35,884 nt of DNA from a bacterium (lineage in GTDB: Bacteria > Patescibacteriota > Patescibacteriia > JACPHY01), in the NCBI GenBank assembly GCA_030647005.1, contig JAUSKG010000004.1, forward strand, positions 1-35,884, written 5' to 3'. Position numbers and translations under genes: made by a program. Under the pieces are notes generated by a model that was not told the origin of the DNA, searched no databases, and saw only the letters and a program-made list of their open reading frames with translations. Of the stretch, positions 22,532 to 31,024 are shown in pieces (the stretch's first letter is position 1; each line of letters starts with the position of its first letter).

Positions 22532-23752
22532 TCACATGTAGTGCGTTCCCTGGAGTTCTGGCGGGAGGTAGGTCTGATCGCGGTCGTCCTGCGTGTGGCC
22601 GTACCGGTAGCCCTTGCCATACCCGAGGTCCTCCATGAGCTTCGTTGGTGCGTTCCTGATGTGGAGAGGAACGGGGAGGTTCCCCCGTGCACGGACATCA
22701 GCGACGGCGCGCTGGTACGCGAAGTAGGCCGAGGCGTCCTTCTTGGATTTTGCGAGGTAGATGACGAGCTCGGCGAGGTGCACGCTGCACTCGGGCATGC
22801 CGATCCTGTGGCACGCATCAAAAACCGCGTTCGCGAGTATGAGTGCCGAAGGGTTGGCAAGACCAATGTCCTCCGCTGCCGCACGCACGAGCCGACGTGC
22901 GACGTAGACCGGGTCCTCCCCTCCCTCGAGCATGCGTGCGAGCCAGTAGACCGAAGCGTCGGCGTCGCCACCGCGGATGGACTTGTGGAGCGCGGAGATG
23001 ACGTTGTGGTGCTCCTCGCCGTTCTTGTCGTAGAGGAGGTGCGACCGCTGGAGAACGTCGTTGATGCGGGCAACGGTGACCGCTCCACCTCCGCTGCTCG
23101 CCGCTTCGAGCGTGTTGAGCGCCATACGCGCGTCGCCGTTCGCCATGCGCGCGATGTGGACGAGTACCTCATCTGCGACCGCGAGCTGCTGCGTGCCGAG
23201 ACCGCGCACGCGATCGGCGAGCGCAGCACGGAGGAGCTGCACGATCGCCGCTTCGGGAAGTCGCGCGAGGACGAACACCCGCGTGCGCGAGAGGAGCGCG
23301 GCGTTGATCTCGAAACTCGGATTTTCCGTCGTCGCGCCGATGAGTGTAACGGTGCCCCGCTCCACGTGCGGGAGGAGTGCATCCTGCTGCGCCTTGTTCC
23401 ACCGGTGAATCTCATCAATGAAGAGCACCGTGCGCTGGCCGAGCCGTCTCCCCTCCTCCGCACGCGCGACGTGCACACGGAGATCGCTGCGTCCGCTCTC
23501 CGTTGCGGATATCTGGATGAACTCGGCTGCAGTTGCCGCCGCGATGATCGTCGCGAGTGTCGTCTTGCCACTCCCGGGCGGCCCCCAGAGCACCATGGAG
23601 GGCACGCGGTCCTCCACGATGGCCTGTCGGAGAAAGGTGCCGCCCCCGACGAGCTCCGTCTGTCCGACGAACTCAGCGAACGAGCGCGGACGCATACGCT
23701 CCGCGAGCGGCACGGTGGGCGATGATGACGATGGACGCGAGTGCGGTGGCAT
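22532..23752 (-). CDS. rarA: Replication-associated recombination ATPase RarA (MgsA)
   Basis: A 406-residue clamp-loader-like AAA+ ATPase that acts at stalled forks. It has Walker [10 protein letters not shown], Walker [11 protein letters not shown], sensor-1 [10 protein letters not shown], arginine finger LLSRTRVF, and the C-terminal tetramerisation part with [23 protein letters not shown] and GYRYGH. It starts six bases after recQ, so both act in the same operon. Confidence 0.95.
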   Translation of the reverse strand: MPPHSRPSSSSPTVPLAERMRPRSFAEFVGQTELVGGGTFLRQAIVEDRVPSMVLWGPPGSGKTTLATIIAAATAAEFIQISATESGRSDLRVHVARAEEGRRLGQRTVLFIDEIHRWNKAQQDALLPHVERGTVTLIGATTENPSFEINAALLSRTRVFVLARLPEAAIVQLLRAALADRVRGLGTQQLAVADEVLVHIARMANGDARMALNTLEAASSGGGAVTVARINDVLQRSHLLYDKNGEEHHNVISALHKSIRGGDADASVYWLARMLEGGEDPVYVARRLVRAAAEDIGLANPSALILANAVFDACHRIGMPECSVHLAELVIYLAKSKKDASAYFAYQRAVADVRARGNLPVPLHIRNAPTKLMEDLGYGKGYRYGHTQDDRDQTYLPPELQGTHYM

Positions 23753-23758
23753 AGCGTG

Positions 23759-25966
23759 TCACGGTGACCCCGCTTCTCGCTGGATGACCGCACGGATGAA
23801 GTGGAGATCGGCGTAGGAGATGTCACGCGGGAGCGCCTGCTTGACCGGACTGAGTGCGTCGAGAACGCCAACCTGCGCGAACGCCGCGCGGATCGTCCGC
23901 TCGCGGTCTTCGGGAACGAACGCGCGCACGTCTTCAACCGGAATGCGCCCATCGCGAACGCACTGTGCGAGGTGCGCGACGATGGTCTGCTCCGTGAGCG
24001 CACGGTGCGTCGCGATGCGCGCGACCGACCAGCTCTGCCGGTAGTACGCGAGCGTTTCGGAGACGGTGTCGGAGTCGGATGCGAAGGAGCGTTTCGCCGC
24101 CGCTCCCTTCGTGGTGGGAGACGGGTAGTCGGCCATGCGCGACACGAGATTGTACTCCGCAGCGTGACGCGCGATTGTCGCGAGCATCGCGGTGCCAAAC
24201 CGCTGCGCGCGATGCGTACCGATGCCGGAAATACGGAGGAGCTCATCTGGCGTGTGCGGAAGGTACGCGGCGAGGTCTGCGAGCACCTTATCCGAGCAGA
24301 TGACGTACGGTGGAACGCCGTCGTTCCGCGCTTCTCCCGCGCGCCACGCGCGAAGTGCGTCGAAGAGCTCCGCGTCATACTCGGCCTCATGCTCTACCGC
24401 GCGTGCACGGCGCACGCGCGCGAGCACGCGCTCCTCGCCGCGGAGCACCGTCGCCGCGCGCTCCGCCAGTCGGAGCACCGGATATTTCCCGGATTCCTGT
24501 GCAAGGAAGCCACGATCTATACACGTATCAATGAGGTCACGGATAGCGGACCGCGGACGACCGCGAAGTGCACCAAAGGTTGGGTGCTGTGCAAACCGTG
24601 CGACGTCCGCGGCTGCGGACCCCGCGAGCACCTGCGCGAGCTTGCCTGCGCCCACGGGGAATCCGCCTCGCTCGATGTGCGCGACCGCCGCGAGCACGCG
24701 CTGGGCGTCCTCCGTCACATCGTGCTCATCGAGATGCTCGGTCTGACACGCATCGCATCGGTCCCCGCACGTCCACCCGTTTCGCTCCTCGCCAAAGTAG
24801 CTGAGGATCGCCGCGTGCCGACACTCGACGGTGCGCATGAACCGCACGATGCGTTCGAGCTGGCGGTGCATACGTGCGCGTTCGTCCTCCTGCTCCGCAC
24901 GATCAATGAAGTACTGCTGCGTGGCGATGTCACCGTTCGCGGTGATCGCGACGCACTCCGCCGGCAGTCCGTCGCGACCGGCGCGGCCAACCTCCTGGTA
25001 GTACCCCTCGAGCGACTTTGGCATGCCCGCATGGATGACGTACCGGACGTTCGACTTATCAATGCCCATGCCGAACGCGACGGTTGCGACGATGGTCTCC
25101 ACTTCGTCGTTCGCGAACGCGCGCTGGTGACGGTCGCGGAGCGTCGCGTCCATACCCGCGTGGTACGGAAGCGTCCTGAAGCCCGACTCGTTGAGGACAT
25201 GGTCGAGCTCCTCTACCTTCTTGCGCGTGGCAGCGTAGATGATGCCGGCCTCACCGCGATGCCGCGCGAGGATGCGGGAGACCTGTGCGAAGAGGTCACG
25301 CTTGGGCTCGACACGGAGCGTGAGATTCGACCGCTCGAAGCTCCCGACGAGGGTCTCCATGTCCGGAACGCGGAGCTGCTCGATGATGTCGTGGCGCACC
25401 TGCGCGGTTGCAGTTGCTGTTGCCGCGACAATGGGGACGTTCGGGAACTGCTCGCGGAGACGGCTGAGCTGCCGGTACTCCGGACGGAACTCGTGCCCCC
25501 ACTCGGAGATGCAGTGCGCTTCATCCACCGCGATGAGCGAGACGCGATCGAGCTTATGGAGGAAATCCTGAAACCGATCCGTGAAAAAACCCTCCGGTGC
25601 AATGTAGAGGAGGTCGAGCTCACCGCGCACGGCACTGCGACACACGCCATCACGCTCACCGCTCGTGAGCGTTGAGTTGAGCACCGCAGCGCGCACGCCC
25701 GCCGCGCGGAGGGCGTCCACCTGATCCCGCATGAGCGAGATGAGCGGCGAGAACACGATCGCGAGGCCGGCACGCGCAATCGCCGGAACCTGGTACACGA
25801 GCGACTTCCCACCACCCGTCGGCAATACCACGAGTACCGATCGTCCCTGCATGATGAGCTCAATCGCCTCCCGCTGGTACGGCCGAAACGTCTCGTACCC
25901 GAACACGTTTCGAAGGATGTCCTGTGGTTGTGCGGTGACAGCGTGCTGCATAGCAATACCGATCAT
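23759..25966 (-). CDS. recQ: ATP-dependent DNA helicase RecQ
   Basis: A 735-residue 3'-5' helicase. Motif I is PTGGGKSLVYQ, the DEAH box is AVDEAHCISEWGHEFRPEY, and motif VI is QEVGRAGRDG. A four-cysteine zinc subdomain (C..CGDRCDAC) precedes an RQC-like winged region, then an HRDC domain (ISGIGTHRAQRFG) and a C-terminal helix-turn-helix (SWSVARIATHRALTEQTI). Its ATG at 25966 overlaps the exonuclease TGA as ATGA, so translation is probably coupled; ATG 25951 is the next candidate. Confidence 0.95.
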   Translation of the reverse strand: MIGIAMQHAVTAQPQDILRNVFGYETFRPYQREAIELIMQGRSVLVVLPTGGGKSLVYQVPAIARAGLAIVFSPLISLMRDQVDALRAAGVRAAVLNSTLTSGERDGVCRSAVRGELDLLYIAPEGFFTDRFQDFLHKLDRVSLIAVDEAHCISEWGHEFRPEYRQLSRLREQFPNVPIVAATATATAQVRHDIIEQLRVPDMETLVGSFERSNLTLRVEPKRDLFAQVSRILARHRGEAGIIYAATRKKVEELDHVLNESGFRTLPYHAGMDATLRDRHQRAFANDEVETIVATVAFGMGIDKSNVRYVIHAGMPKSLEGYYQEVGRAGRDGLPAECVAITANGDIATQQYFIDRAEQEDERARMHRQLERIVRFMRTVECRHAAILSYFGEERNGWTCGDRCDACQTEHLDEHDVTEDAQRVLAAVAHIERGGFPVGAGKLAQVLAGSAAADVARFAQHPTFGALRGRPRSAIRDLIDTCIDRGFLAQESGKYPVLRLAERAATVLRGEERVLARVRRARAVEHEAEYDAELFDALRAWRAGEARNDGVPPYVICSDKVLADLAAYLPHTPDELLRISGIGTHRAQRFGTAMLATIARHAAEYNLVSRMADYPSPTTKGAAAKRSFASDSDTVSETLAYYRQSWSVARIATHRALTEQTIVAHLAQCVRDGRIPVEDVRAFVPEDRERTIRAAFAQVGVLDALSPVKQALPRDISYADLHFIRAVIQREAGSP

Positions 25967-26688
25967 GAAGTACCATTACCAACCTGCACATACTCCCGCC
26001 ATACGTCGTAGAGGGCTTTCGTAGCGCGAATATCGCGAGCGTTGTAGCGTGCGATGTCGAGGAAGTCGCCGCGGCGGAAGTACTCCCCCACCTCGCTACC
26101 ATCCATGCCGTCCTTGGGGGTCTCAATGCCAAACGCGCGACAGTAGAGGTGCAGTGAGTGGCGCCGGAACGTCGCGCCGTAGAACGTGAGCTGCTCCTTG
26201 AGGTCCACATGCTGCGCATTGGCAGCGCACTGGTAGAGATACCGCCCGCGCATGAGGTCCTTCGTCGGCTTGATCCGATGCACCGCAGAACGAATCATGA
26301 GGTACGGAACATCAAACGACCGGCCATTGAACGTGACGAACGTCTGTGCGTACCGCGCGATCTCCCAGAACTTCGCCAGGATCCCCGCCTCATCCATCGC
26401 CTCGTACTTCACGTCATCTTCCTCAAACGGTGCGACATCCGCACCCGGAGCCCGAAAGTACACCGCCCCCTTCTCCGTCTCCGCATCGAGCACCCCAACC
26501 GAAACGATCTCACCCGTCAACGGCGACAACCCGAGTTCCTCCTGCTCCTGCGCCAGCAGCACCTCCATGTCCAATCCCCTCTCCTCCGCCTTCCTCCCCA
26601 CCGCCTTCTCCACAACGCCTCGCGTCTGCTCATCCAAATCCTCCCATCGCTCTCCGATGGTCTCAATGTCGAAGATGAGGGTCTTCAT
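25963..26688 (-). CDS. DnaQ-like 3'-5' exonuclease (PolB-exonuclease type)
   Basis: A 241-residue RNase H-fold nuclease of the DEDDy type: Exo I is FDIETIG (D7, E9), Exo II is TFNGRSFDVPYL and Exo III is YNARDI. It resembles the predicted 3'-5' exonuclease family related to B-family polymerase proofreading domains. It may trim DNA ends unwound by RecQ, which is encoded directly after it. Its ATG overlaps the DUF2330 stop as ATGA. Confidence 0.88.
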   Translation of the reverse strand: MKTLIFDIETIGERWEDLDEQTRGVVEKAVGRKAEERGLDMEVLLAQEQEELGLSPLTGEIVSVGVLDAETEKGAVYFRAPGADVAPFEEDDVKYEAMDEAGILAKFWEIARYAQTFVTFNGRSFDVPYLMIRSAVHRIKPTKDLMRGRYLYQCAANAQHVDLKEQLTFYGATFRRHSLHLYCRAFGIETPKDGMDGSEVGEYFRRGDFLDIARYNARDIRATKALYDVWREYVQVGNGTS

Positions 26689-28295
26689 ACACCATCATTG
26701 AGGATACCTCCAGCGGGTGGATTGTTTTGTATGCGAAGATGCGCCGTACGAATCATTAACGCGACCATGACGTTAAATAGCACCGCGCCAAAAATCGGAA
26801 CGGCAAACAATAAACCGTACCACCTCGAATGGAAACAGGAACGCGCCATCTTCATCCAAAGACCAACCCATGTACCTGCCTGCTCCAGGGCAAGCAGGAA
26901 GAGCACACCAAAGAACGTAAGGAATACATAGAAATCCGGTTCGGGTGGTACATTGCGCTCGTACACGAATTGAGCAACGACCAAACTTGTCCAACCGATC
27001 GCCAACATCGCCGGTGGCAAAGCACTCCATACACCCCACCACCATGAGGCACCAACAATACGCCGTGCGATATCTATATTGAACAACGGAATCCAGGCAA
27101 TCCAGCTTCGATGCGGAATACCACGATGGCGCGCAAGCGTGTGGAGCGCGCGTGCCATGAATAGGTGAGCTGTAAAGAAGGTAGCAAGCACCATACCGAG
27201 TAGTGCCCATCGCCAGAAAAACTCGATGATGCGCTCCATCAAGGTTGGTGGTACATCGATGTTGTAGGCAGCGGTGGTGATCGTGAGCTGACTCCTCGAC
27301 ATGACAACACCAGCGGACTCTTGCACATGATTCGGCATGAGGAACATGAGCGGATCATCGTAGTGCACGCGCTCTTCGTACGGTGCATCCCACGGCACAA
27401 GCGCGAGATCTTCACGGATGCGAGTCGGATCGATATCCACTTCCATTGCAACCATCCACGCAGGGGACCAGAGGTACGGAGAGAGATGCGGATACGCGCT
27501 GTTCGAGGTGGACCGCCCAACTCGTCCACTGAATACCAGTCCGGCTCCCGGAATGACATACGGATCAATGCCGATCGTCCAAACAGAAAACCGTTGCGTG
27601 GGGTCGTTATCAGCAGCAAGACGTAGTGGAATGACGGGTTGAACAGGCCGAAATGCAAATGCGAGCGGCGGCGTGTTGTAGGTACCAAGGATGCTACTAC
27701 TCACCCGTGCACGCGTCGCATTAATACGCACGGCAACAAACACTGTCCCGCGCTGCGCGACCGCACGACGAAAATTCTCACGATCTTGATCCGTAATGAC
27801 ATAATCGCGATCTTCTAACCATTCCGTAAGCGCGCGAGCATCTGATGCGTCGAGCGTCGTCACATCAAAATCGCCAATAGATTGTTCTTTGATGACCGAA
27901 ACACCTGCAGCCGATGTCTGGCCGCGACCAAATTTTACCCTACTGACTCCCACATCAACACTTCCAGGAAGACGTCGCCTCGGGAGTGGCCTGGTGAACT
28001 CGATGAGTTCTTTAAACAACGCTTCGTGTGCCTTCGCGATGTTTGGTTGCGCTGGCAGCGCGAACACCGCACCGAAATCTTTTGCATCGCTTTGATAGGC
28101 GAGGTCCACCACGAATCGCTCCACTTCCCCATCCCACGTCACGAGCATGCGCGTTCGCCCGGTCAACTCAACACGCTGGCCCGGCCGAGTGAACTCTCCG
28201 CTCACGCACGCACGCGCCACTGGTACATGCAATCCGAGCAACAACCCCATCGTCATCAATGTGCCGATTGCCGTACGCATACCAGGGGAGTACAT
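26685..28295 (-). CDS. DUF2330 protein fused to a membrane domain
   Basis: A 536-residue envelope protein. A signal sequence (about 6-30) ends near the first cysteine, ACVSG. A DUF2330 domain follows (about 30-350), starting with the VTWDGEVERFVVDLAY and VFALPAQPN strands. At least four membrane helices make up the C-terminal third, with SWIAWIPLFNIDIARRIVGASWWW resembling DUF5684-type proteins. This looks like a two-domain fusion. ATG 28295 is chosen by analogy with the 20380 start, which has the same TACACGCT motif; ATG 28280 is possible. It overlaps the exonuclease start and so heads a repair operon, for no obvious reason. Confidence 0.8.
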   Translation of the reverse strand: MYSPGMRTAIGTLMTMGLLLGLHVPVARACVSGEFTRPGQRVELTGRTRMLVTWDGEVERFVVDLAYQSDAKDFGAVFALPAQPNIAKAHEALFKELIEFTRPLPRRRLPGSVDVGVSRVKFGRGQTSAAGVSVIKEQSIGDFDVTTLDASDARALTEWLEDRDYVITDQDRENFRRAVAQRGTVFVAVRINATRARVSSSILGTYNTPPLAFAFRPVQPVIPLRLAADNDPTQRFSVWTIGIDPYVIPGAGLVFSGRVGRSTSNSAYPHLSPYLWSPAWMVAMEVDIDPTRIREDLALVPWDAPYEERVHYDDPLMFLMPNHVQESAGVVMSRSQLTITTAAYNIDVPPTLMERIIEFFWRWALLGMVLATFFTAHLFMARALHTLARHRGIPHRSWIAWIPLFNIDIARRIVGASWWWGVWSALPPAMLAIGWTSLVVAQFVYERNVPPEPDFYVFLTFFGVLFLLALEQAGTWVGLWMKMARSCFHSRWYGLLFAVPIFGAVLFNVMVALMIRTAHLRIQNNPPAGGILNDGV

Positions 28296-28358
28296 ATTTG
28301 AGCGTGTAAAAAAGTAAAAAACTACCTCCCATGCTGTCATTGCGGGTTTGCGAAGTGG

Positions 28359-28400
28359 GGAAATGGGGTCAGGAAATGCGGAAATGGGGTCAAGTCCAAT
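28359..28400. repeat. Tandem half-arms of the MITE family and island edge
   Basis: GGAAATGGGGTCA occurs at 28359-28371 and 28380-28392, the second copy running on into AAGTCCAATTT. It is close to the arm of the 97-bp elements at 28946 and 29698. A TGTCATTGCGGG arm lies just upstream (28334-28345). Base composition drops sharply here, marking the left edge of the accessory region. Confidence 0.55.
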
Positions 28401-28438
28401 TTCTCCATCCAGGCATTCATTGTCACATTGTCTGTTGG

Positions 28439-28882
28439 TTAGATTTTTAGAAGATAGTCAGTAATCATTTTCCGTGCAGGAGGATTAAAACCACTATATG
28501 CTTCGCCGGCGATGTAGTCCTGAATTGAAACCCATTTCCATTCGGAAAATTTTTCTGGCTCCATGAGTTTTGCGTCCTGCTTCGTTGTGCAATAAAACAT
28601 AAGAACTACATCACCCTCTTTTGCGCCAGGCACTTCGCCAATAAAATCCAAAATATTCAAATCTGTGATATCAACTTCTTCAGCAACCTCTCGTCGGAGA
28701 GTTTGTTCAACTGTCTCTCCGATATCAGAGCGACCACCTGGAATTGTCCATACTGATATTTTCTTCCACTTATCTGGCGTATAATGACGATGACCAGTTA
28801 GAACTTTGCCGTCTTTCACAACGACTGCAATTGGACATGTTATTCCGTCTCCTTGTTTGATAAGTTGATTTTGCATAATCAT
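28439..28882 (-). CDS. Nudix hydrolase, island copy
   Basis: A 147-residue protein with the Nudix box GGRSDIGETVEQTLRREVAEE followed by VDI; the usual final Gly is Asp, while the Glu and Arg residues needed for metal binding are kept. ISVWTIPGG before the box is typical. The substrate is unknown. It is AT-rich compared with the backbone. Its ATG overlaps the TGA of a truncated Xre-type regulator, so it was once the second gene of a regulator-Nudix pair. ATG 28875 is an alternative start. Confidence 0.88.
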   Translation of the reverse strand: MIMQNQLIKQGDGITCPIAVVVKDGKVLTGHRHYTPDKWKKISVWTIPGGRSDIGETVEQTLRREVAEEVDITDLNILDFIGEVPGAKEGDVVLMFYCTTKQDAKLMEPEKFSEWKWVSIQDYIAGEAYSGFNPPARKMITDYLLKI

Positions 28883-28938
28883 TTCTTTAGTAGATCATCC
28901 ACTGAAACCTCAAGGGCTTTCGCAATCTTTTGTCGCAG
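28879..28938 (-). pseudogene. 3' remnant of an Xre-family HTH regulator gene
   Basis: Read on the minus strand, the codons before the TGA at 28879-28881 give LRQKIAKALEVSVDDLLKK, the usual last helix and tail of HTH_3 (Xre/Cro) repressors. Upstream, where the DNA-binding helices should be, the frame runs straight into the 97-bp MITE-like element. The N-terminal part was not found elsewhere in the window, so the gene is broken. The stop overlaps the Nudix start (ATGA). Confidence 0.7.
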
Positions 28939-28945
28939 AATAAAG

Positions 28946-29042
28946 GAGAATAAAGGGGTCAAGTCCATTTTCCACTCGATCACTTCGTGTTCCTTATAGC
29001 CATCATCGCGTCATCGTCAAAGAAATGGACTTGACCCCTTTA
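28946..29042. mobile_element. 97-bp MITE-like element, left copy
   Basis: It matches 29698-29794 at 96 of 97 positions (T/C difference near 28994). Inside, perfect 20-bp terminal inverted repeats (28951-28970 and 29023-29042) share the core GGGGTCAAGTCC. It is too short to code for a transposase. The GGGGTCAAGTCC core resembles repeats tied to IS200-like/RAYT transposases, but no such gene is here. Confidence 0.8.
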
Positions 29043-29094
29043 CTTATGTTTACTATGTATAGCAATTTATAGAGAACGTAGATAGACGGTCAGA

Positions 29095-29625
29095 TCACTT
29101 TTTTGAGCGTGTCCCAAGTAGATTTTGGATAATAACCTGCGCCTGTTTGAGTCTGAGATTAACCAAAACCGAAGAAACTTCTCCGACATCTTGATATAGG
29201 TTATTAGCGACATCCTTCAGGCTCAGGTTTGGGTTATACTTAAATTTCTTTTGAAACTTTCGTATGATGGCCGCACGCTTTTTATAAAACTGTTCTCCAC
29301 TCTTTTTCTTAATAAACACTCTCCAGTCTCCGAAATGTTTTTCCTTGTTGCACCGCTGACAGCAAGGAACGATATTGCCCCAAGCATGGAGGCCAAGTGC
29401 AGTTTTGTTTATTGGTACAAGATGATCGTTAGTTACGTTATCTTCAGTTAGTGCGACACCACAATAACAGCACGAGTTAGAGAACAGTGCTAAAACTTCC
29501 TTCCACTCTGTGCTTTTCGTATTGAATTTTTTGAAACCCCGAGCTTCATCATAAAATGATCCGGCTTCTTGCAAGAGCATCCGTATTGCTGAATTAGATA
29601 TGTCGGATTTTGATTTTGTGCCCAT
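29095..29625 (-). CDS. HNH endonuclease between two MITE copies
   Basis: A 176-residue AT-rich gene. The HNH core spans about 60-110: CCYCG, then NDHLVPINKTALGLHAWGN and VPCCQRCNKEKHFGDW. The two CxxC pairs bind a structural zinc, and His in DHL plus Asn in GN are the catalytic candidates. The rest is basic (KKKSGEQFYKKR), as expected for a DNA binder. I start at ATG 29625; the frame runs on upstream but is not HNH-like. Both flanks carry the same 97-bp repeat, so the gene may move as a cassette. Its target is unknown; restriction, homing or anti-phage roles are all possible. Confidence 0.82.
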   Translation of the reverse strand: MGTKSKSDISNSAIRMLLQEAGSFYDEARGFKKFNTKSTEWKEVLALFSNSCCYCGVALTEDNVTNDHLVPINKTALGLHAWGNIVPCCQRCNKEKHFGDWRVFIKKKSGEQFYKKRAAIIRKFQKKFKYNPNLSLKDVANNLYQDVGEVSSVLVNLRLKQAQVIIQNLLGTRSKK

Positions 29626-29697
29626 ATGGTAATTATGACGCTTTCTGGTCTTCCACGATAATGCGCTGACTAGTCCGGCAGGATTCAAATTTGTTTA

Positions 29698-29794
29698 GAG
29701 AATAAAGGGGTCAAGTCCATTTTCCACTCGATCACTTCGTGTTCCCTATAGCCATCATCGCGTCATCGTCAAAGAAATGGACTTGACCCCTTTA
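29698..29794. mobile_element. 97-bp MITE-like element, right copy
   Basis: Same unit and same orientation as 28946-29042, with its own perfect 20-bp inverted arms at 29703-29722 and 29775-29794. Together the two copies make a direct repeat around the HNH gene. Confidence 0.8.
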
Positions 29795-29850
29795 TCTGAC
29801 CCTTTACTTATGACCCCTTTACTTAAAGAAATGGACTTGACCCCTTTACC
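29795..29850. repeat. String of MITE arm fragments
   Basis: Right after the second copy, TGACCC(C)TTTAC is repeated at about 29797, 29811 and 29837, the last as a full arm AAATGGACTTGACCCC. These look like partial copies left by slippage or repeated insertion at one site. Confidence 0.6.
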
Positions 29851-29857
29851 CTACTGT

Positions 29858-29921
29858 CCGCCCGCCTCGTCGCGGGATCGATCGGGGCTGGGCGGACGAA
29901 TCGAGGTTGAGATTCTCTGCC
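29858..29921 (+). repeat. Inverted repeat family, left copy
   Basis: About 62 bp beginning CCGCCCGCCTCG and including GCGGG, GGGGCT and ATCGAGGTTGAG. The reverse complement of 35822-35884 matches it at roughly 80 percent with a conserved small hairpin (CCCGC/GCGGG). The rest of the gap up to 30028 shows no gene. Confidence 0.65.
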
Positions 29922-30028
29922 AACGGAGCTATCCTTTAGATGTGTAGGGAACTTAGGCCCCACGTTAACTTCCGTACCCATCTTAGCACCACGAGGCAGA
30001 ATGCGGAACGAGATCGAAATACGATTCC

Positions 30029-30379
30029 TTGTTTATGGGCGATCTACCGAATGCGCTCGAAAAGTATGGCTTAGAGTCATCCGAGAAGGAGATCGTTGAA
30101 GGTCTCCGGAGTGGAATCTATGCGAACGGCTTGAATCCGATGACAGAAGCGCCGATTTTCCAGAACTATTTGATCAGTCTCCTGAACTTGAAATCGAACG
30201 GAACATTGTCCACCTCCTTGCAGTGTTTGAAGGATGCGGTCGAAAAATTTTCTGCCTCGAGCACTGAATCAGCCCGGGCACTCAATCATTGGACGGAAGT
30301 CTTGGCGCGAGCAACGAGAGGTCTTGTTGTCGCTACGATCGGTCTTGGAATCGTGGCACTTATAGAGATCTTCTTTTGA
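30029..30379 (+). CDS. Hypothetical protein with C-terminal membrane helix
   Basis: About 116 residues, mostly helical and acidic, ending in one membrane helix (TRGLVVATIGLGIVALIEIFF), so it is probably tail-anchored. No family is recognised. The start is uncertain: TTG 30029 or ATG 30035, neither with a good ribosome-binding site. It ends two bases before the next gene, suggesting a shared transcript. Confidence 0.6.
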   Translation: MFMGDLPNALEKYGLESSEKEIVEGLRSGIYANGLNPMTEAPIFQNYLISLLNLKSNGTLSTSLQCLKDAVEKFSASSTESARALNHWTEVLARATRGLVVATIGLGIVALIEIFF

Positions 30380-30381
30380 AC

Positions 30382-30954
30382 ATGTCTATCCCGCTTCCAA
30401 AAGTTGCATCAAATATGATGCCAAATATTATAGCTCTTTGTGAACAATTAGTACCGAATGGGAAACCCTTGTATCTAGATGTTGAAGTAATCAACGGCTC
30501 AATAGAGAGTGAATGCTACAAGAATGTTGAAAGTGTGATTAAAAACAAGGGTGGTACAATTCAGTATGGTTGGCAGATATGGGAAACCATTCCCGATCTT
30601 ATGGCTGAAGCAGAATTTCATGCGGTGTGGGCTGATAATAGCGGCGAGCTTCATGATGTAACGCCGAAATCATTATCGGAAATCAACCAAATATTATTTT
30701 TGCCAGACCCTGTCCGTAAATATGGGAGTAGACAAATTGATAACGTAAGAGTCCCGTTACAAGATGAAATTCTCATCAAACAGTTTATTGAAAACGCCAA
30801 AAAGTATTTTGAAGCAACCAATCGTGATGAATTGGCTAATTACCACGGATGTATAGTTGCAAATTCAGAAATTCAAAAATTAGTGAAAGAGAAAAACGAA
30901 ATATTCCTTAATATTATTCAAAAATTTTGGGAACTATATACTAAATCACCCTAA
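30382..30954 (+). CDS. Hypothetical protein resembling the domain found with SEC-C motifs; 3' end replaced by a transposon
   Basis: A 190-residue AT-rich gene. The middle, GWQIWETIPDLMAEAEFHAVW followed by GELHDVTPK and FLPDP, resembles a domain often placed before SEC-C zinc motifs, though no SEC-C cysteines are present. Function is unknown. The last eight residues (WELYTKSP) are encoded by the left end of the IS1595 transposon. Removing it and one target copy gives a gene ending KFFT and a stop at 33337-33339, so the insertion only swapped the C-terminal tail. Confidence 0.75.
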   Translation: MSIPLPKVASNMMPNIIALCEQLVPNGKPLYLDVEVINGSIESECYKNVESVIKNKGGTIQYGWQIWETIPDLMAEAEFHAVWADNSGELHDVTPKSLSEINQILFLPDPVRKYGSRQIDNVRVPLQDEILIKQFIENAKKYFEATNRDELANYHGCIVANSEIQKLVKEKNEIFLNIIQKFWELYTKSP

Positions 30955-30980
30955 AATGGGTGTTTTTAGTTATCCACATT

Positions 30981-31016
30981 ACAGGACTTGACAACCCTAG
31001 AATGATCCTGTATGAT
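30981..31016 (+). promoter_or_regulatory. Transposon promoter with flanking palindrome, probably leaderless
   Basis: TTGACA (30988-30993), 17-bp spacer and TATGAT (31011-31016) form a near-consensus promoter. The -10 ends eight bases before the transposase ATG (31025), so the mRNA should start at or beside that ATG. ACAGGA (30981-30986) and TCCTGT (31006-31011) form an inverted pair around it, a possible operator. Confidence 0.8.
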
Positions 31017-31024
31017 GGGTATAT

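Noticed and set aside
28946-29850. CRISPR array
   Set aside because: The repeats are few, have long inverted ends, are unevenly spaced and no cas gene is present.
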